This document shows, one piece after another, positions 5,552 through 6,851 of a stretch of DNA of 6,851 nt. The DNA is from Chloroflexota bacterium (GTDB taxonomy: Bacteria; Chloroflexota; Anaerolineae; Ardenticatenales; Ardenticatenaceae), in assembly GCA_003520455.1 (NCBI GenBank), contig DOUV01000050.1, positions 1 through 6,851 on the forward strand, written 5' to 3'. Within the stretch, counting starts at the first letter, position 1. Each line of letters starts with the position of its first letter. The translations under genes and the position numbers were made by a program. Below the pieces are notes generated by a model. It was given only the letters and a program-made list of their open reading frames with translations, had not been told where the DNA came from and did no database searches.

Positions 5552-5881
5552 TCATCTCAGCAACAAATCGTGAAGCCGGGCGATGATCTCCGTAACCGTC
5601 GTCGGATCAACCGCCACGTGATCAGTGGGGTTTTCTATCGGGTGGACATGCCACCCACGCCGGTTGTCGAAGTCAAGGCCCCAGATTCGCTGTTGGGCTT
5701 CGATGAGTGCAAAAGCCATGGTACCGCTAACTTCGTTGAAGTAGAAGCGTAGGAAGCGATCCTCATGGATGGAAGCGTAGCCGTTGGCAACCGGACCCTC
5801 TGTTTGTACAGCAACCCGCTCAAAAAGCCCAGTACCGGCAAGTGCATCCAGTAGTTCCTCGACAAACGCTCTCACGTCCAT
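5552..5881 (-). CDS. Small protein of a probable TA pair, possibly TumE-like toxin
   Basis: This 109-residue protein has an N-terminal helix (VRAFVEELLDALAGTGLFER), a beta-rich middle (VANGYASIHEDRFLRFYFNE, then TMAFALIEAQQRIWGLDFDN) and a histidine-rich loop RRGWHVHPIENPTDHV at about 74-89, then a closing helix. I cannot name the family with certainty. The order of strands, then an aspartate, then a loop of spaced histidines and prolines resembles TumE, whose loop reads [17 protein letters not shown], and it follows a coiled-coil gene as TumE does. The ATG at 5881 overlaps the upstream gene by 10 bases, and its own stop overlaps the NSD start. A toxin role is an inference. Confidence 0.72.
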   Translation of the reverse strand: MDVRAFVEELLDALAGTGLFERVAVQTEGPVANGYASIHEDRFLRFYFNEVSGTMAFALIEAQQRIWGLDFDNRRGWHVHPIENPTDHVAVDPTTVTEIIARLHDLLLR

Positions 5882-6198
5882 CGAGCTTGTAATGCCTCAT
5901 AGTGGTGTAAGAGTGTCTCAGCTTGTTCCCATTCCCAGAAATCACGCTCGACCTCGTAGGAATACGCATCCCGCCCCAGCGTCCCGGCTTCACCACGGGC
6001 CGCGAACTCTGCAAACGGCATGCCCCATTTCGATTCGAACGCCTGGATCCGCTGTCTCAACAGCCGCACCTTCAGATCGATGTACTCGGAGAGCACCTTC
6101 CAGAGCGCCGTCTCGAGGTCGGGTGTTTCGGCGAGCTGGGTCAACAGCGCGCCCAAGCGAGGTGACACCGTGAGAGCCGAACTTGGATACCCCATCAT
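5872..6198 (-). CDS. Coiled-coil protein, probable antitoxin of the downstream gene
   Basis: About 108 residues from the chosen start, mostly helical: LGALLTQLAETPDLETALWK, then EYIDLKVRLLRQRIQAFESK, WGMPFAEFAARGEAGTLGRD and a second helix SYEVERDFWEWEQAETLLHH. The layout, helix then K/R-W/Y-G-hydrophobic...EF, then an acidic aromatic helix with DFWEW, parallels the antitoxin at 2237-2521 (ERRYG..SADFY...DFIQWVGYY), so both may belong to one superfamily. I prefer the ATG at 6198 (or 6195) because GGAG lies 5-8 bases upstream; in-frame ATGs at 6252 and 6288 lack this, and 6288 would precede the predicted transcript start. It overlaps its partner by 10 bases. Role is inferred from context. Confidence 0.72.
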   Translation of the reverse strand: MMGYPSSALTVSPRLGALLTQLAETPDLETALWKVLSEYIDLKVRLLRQRIQAFESKWGMPFAEFAARGEAGTLGRDAYSYEVERDFWEWEQAETLLHHYEALQARWT

Positions 6199-6287
6199 CC
6201 TGTCTCCATCCCCAGGAGCACCACCGGTTTCAGTCCACGCGACTCGAATCATGACCGCTGGCGGCTTTGCCTCCTGGATACAGAACA

Positions 6288-6316
6288 AGCATAGGGATCC
6301 TTCCCCACTCCGTCAA
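6288..6316 (-). promoter_or_regulatory. Candidate promoter for the 5872-6198/5552-5881 pair
   Basis: On the minus strand TTGACG (6311-6316) and TATGCT (6288-6293) are 17 bases apart. The -35 box matches 5 of 6 and the -10 box 4 of 6 consensus positions. Predicted transcript start near 6281 leaves about 80 bases of leader. A short direct repeat, ATCCTTCCCC, occurs at 6297-6306 and again at 6323-6332, inside and next to the promoter, and could be a regulatory site. Confidence 0.5.
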
Positions 6317-6615
6317 ACACGCATCCTTCCCCAAGAGAAGGTGATGGTTGCCCCAAATTGACAGGAACAAGAAGAAAGCCAATTCGTGTCAATTCGTGCA
6401 ATTCGTGGCAAGATTACCATGCGGTCGTCGACACTCTCACTCTGCAAGACTTCGATGAAGCGCAGCCGGCCGTTCACGACGATCAAACGCACCTGGCCGA
6501 AGTCGCCGACGCGGGTCAAGGCCCGGTCGATGCGGCCAACGAGGTCGGCGTCCAGGCAGGTCAGTGGTGCTGCCAGGGTGAGCGGCGGTTTGGGTTTGGC
6601 GGTTGGGTCAGGCAT
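6313..6615 (-). CDS. Small conserved-looking protein of unknown function with a repeat-derived C-terminus
   Basis: The ATG at 6615 has a GAGG 5 bases upstream; an in-frame ATG at 6702 lacks support. Residues 20-63 look like a real folded unit, CLDADLVGRIDRALTRVGDF then GQVRLIVVNGRLRFIEVLQS: a helix followed by two strands, a pattern I have a sense of seeing in short proteins of Chloroflexota-like genomes but cannot name. From residue 70 (PRIARIDTNW) the protein is translated from the CAATTCGTG tandem repeat at 6380-6408, and the last 20 residues, rich in S, C and F, look noncoding. The native end was probably soon after SVDDR. It overlaps the promoter of the next pair, so it may read into it. 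Function unknown. Confidence 0.6.
   Translation of the reverse strand: MPDPTAKPKPPLTLAAPLTCLDADLVGRIDRALTRVGDFGQVRLIVVNGRLRFIEVLQSESVDDRMVILPRIARIDTNWLSSCSCQFGATITFSWGRMRV
6380..6408. repeat. Three tandem CAATTCGTG units
   Basis: CAATTCGTG occurs at 6380, 6390 and 6399, separated by zero or one base. It lies inside the reading frame of the gene at 6313-6615 and appears to have replaced its native C-terminal codons. Confidence 0.85.
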
Positions 6616-6700
6616 CAGGGCCTCGATCTGGCTCCAGGAATGCCGGGCAGACAAAAGCACCCTCCGGGATCTTCCACCGCTCCCAAGGTTGCCACGCGCC
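6616..6700. other. Upstream region of the 6313-6615 gene, possible gene remnant
   Basis: A minus-strand frame from a GTG at 6709 to a TGA at 6608-6610 gives WQPWERWKIPEGAFVCPAFL and EPDRGPDA. The ERWKIPEGAF part recalls the end of excisionase-type helix-turn-helix proteins (a RWRIP motif), and its stop overlaps the next ATG by 8 bases. It is too short and too weakly supported to call a gene. No clear promoter is seen. Confidence 0.22.
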
Positions 6701-6756
6701 ACTGCTCACTGCTCACTGTTCACTGTTCACTGTTCACTGTTCACTGTTCACTGCTT
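6701..6756. repeat. 7-base tandem repeat, ACTG(C/T)TC
   Basis: Two ACTGCTC units (6701-6714) are followed by five ACTGTTC units (6715-6749) and an imperfect eighth, ACTGCTT (6750-6756). It is a microsatellite-like array upstream of the 6313-6615 gene. It carries stops on the minus strand in the frames examined. Confidence 0.93.
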
Positions 6757-6851
6757 GCTCGGCCGGCAGGCTCCGCCGTTCCGACATCCTGTCAAGGGCT
6801 GGAGGCCGGGAGGGCTACAGGTTACAGGTTGGGTAGTGTCACCCGGTATTC
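6757..6851. other. Noncoding right end with a GGTTACAGGTT-type repeat
   Basis: I see no gene here. CTACAGGTTACAGGTTGGG at 6815-6833 is a variant of the GGTTGCAGGTT repeat found at 1880 and 5232. Confidence 0.5.

Larger units (their letters stand above)
4119..5555 (-). pseudogene. Nucleotide-sugar dehydrogenase (UDP-GlcNAc/UDP-ManNAc 6-dehydrogenase type), long but disrupted copy C
   Basis: Enzymes of this family (WbpA/WecC-like) oxidise C6 of a UDP-N-acetylhexosamine twice with NAD to give a uronate for surface polysaccharide. Visible in order: Rossmann motif [88 protein letters not shown] with the catalytic cysteine; YKKDIDDVRESPALDIIELL; and a C-terminal UDP-binding region to VDTRHVLNGG. 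Disruptions: a 25-base repeat at 5400-5424; loss of about 20 residues before CVPTP, replaced by the STNGA junction and repeat at 5232-5257; a missing base near 4798; a missing G in the G-run near 4490. The last 30 or so codons look foreign. Its ATG overlaps the upstream stop (ATGA, 5552-5555). Identity is certain to family; substrate is inferred. Confidence 0.88.

Noticed and set aside
6199..6288. Longer N-terminus for the coiled-coil antitoxin from the ATG at 6288
   Set aside because: The extension lacks a ribosome-binding site and the predicted transcript would begin downstream of that ATG; the ATG at 6198 has a good GGAG.
6701..6756. Possible CRISPR array
   Set aside because: The units are 7 bases long with no spacers; it is a simple tandem repeat.

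Overview
The window is a GC-rich bacterial accessory region. It is densely packed with small toxin-antitoxin (TA)-like gene pairs and short dispersed repeats, and a nucleotide-sugar dehydrogenase gene (NSD below) occurs once almost whole and twice as 5' fragments. The gene families (PIN/AbrB, UPF0175, TumE, DUF6883/DUF4926) and the repeats (CTTCGAC...CTCAGGGCAGG halves, GGTTGCAGGTT units, CAATTCGTG units, ACTGTTC tandem units) are familiar from environmental Chloroflexota, especially Anaerolineae-like genomes. That taxonomic guess is an inference from style, with no marker gene to support it.

Layout from left to right. Positions 1-193 hold at most the 3' end of an unrecognised gene, then noncoding G-rich sequence. 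Positions 194-1374 (minus strand) carry a UPF0175 antitoxin-like gene followed by an AbrB-type antitoxin and a PIN-domain toxin that overlap by 8 bases. Positions 1375-2236 hold no intact gene: a candidate promoter for the UPF0175 gene, NSD fragment A with its flanking repeats, a GC-rich palindromic repeat, and a good sigma70-type promoter firing rightward. Positions 2237-2936 (plus strand) carry a coiled-coil antitoxin and a TumE-family toxin, overlapping by one base; the toxin has a one-base deletion near its C-terminus. Positions 2937-3261 hold NSD fragment B and repeats. Positions 3262-4011 (minus) carry a DUF6883 protein followed by a DUF4926-DUF2281 fusion, a further probable TA pair. 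Positions 4018-4208 hold what look like remnants of a DUF4258/RelE-like toxin and a DUF2283-like antitoxin. Positions 4119-5555 (minus) hold the long NSD copy (UDP-GlcNAc/UDP-ManNAc dehydrogenase type), broken by one repeat insertion, one replaced segment and two single-base deletions. Positions 5552-6198 (minus) carry a two-gene pair that looks like a distant relative of the TumA-TumE arrangement. Positions 6313-6615 (minus) carry a small conserved-looking protein whose C-terminus appears to be rewritten by a repeat. The right end is tandem repeats and noncoding sequence.

Working together: each intact pair is tightly spaced or overlapping, as expected for co-translated toxin and antitoxin. 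The dehydrogenase would have made precursors for surface polysaccharide but is probably not functional as read. The most unusual point is that all three NSD 5' segments lie on the same strand, end at the same downstream junction, sit next to TA modules, and carry short repeats inserted in the same Rossmann-fold loop. This suggests repeat-mediated recombination shuffling TA modules around a shared piece of homology.
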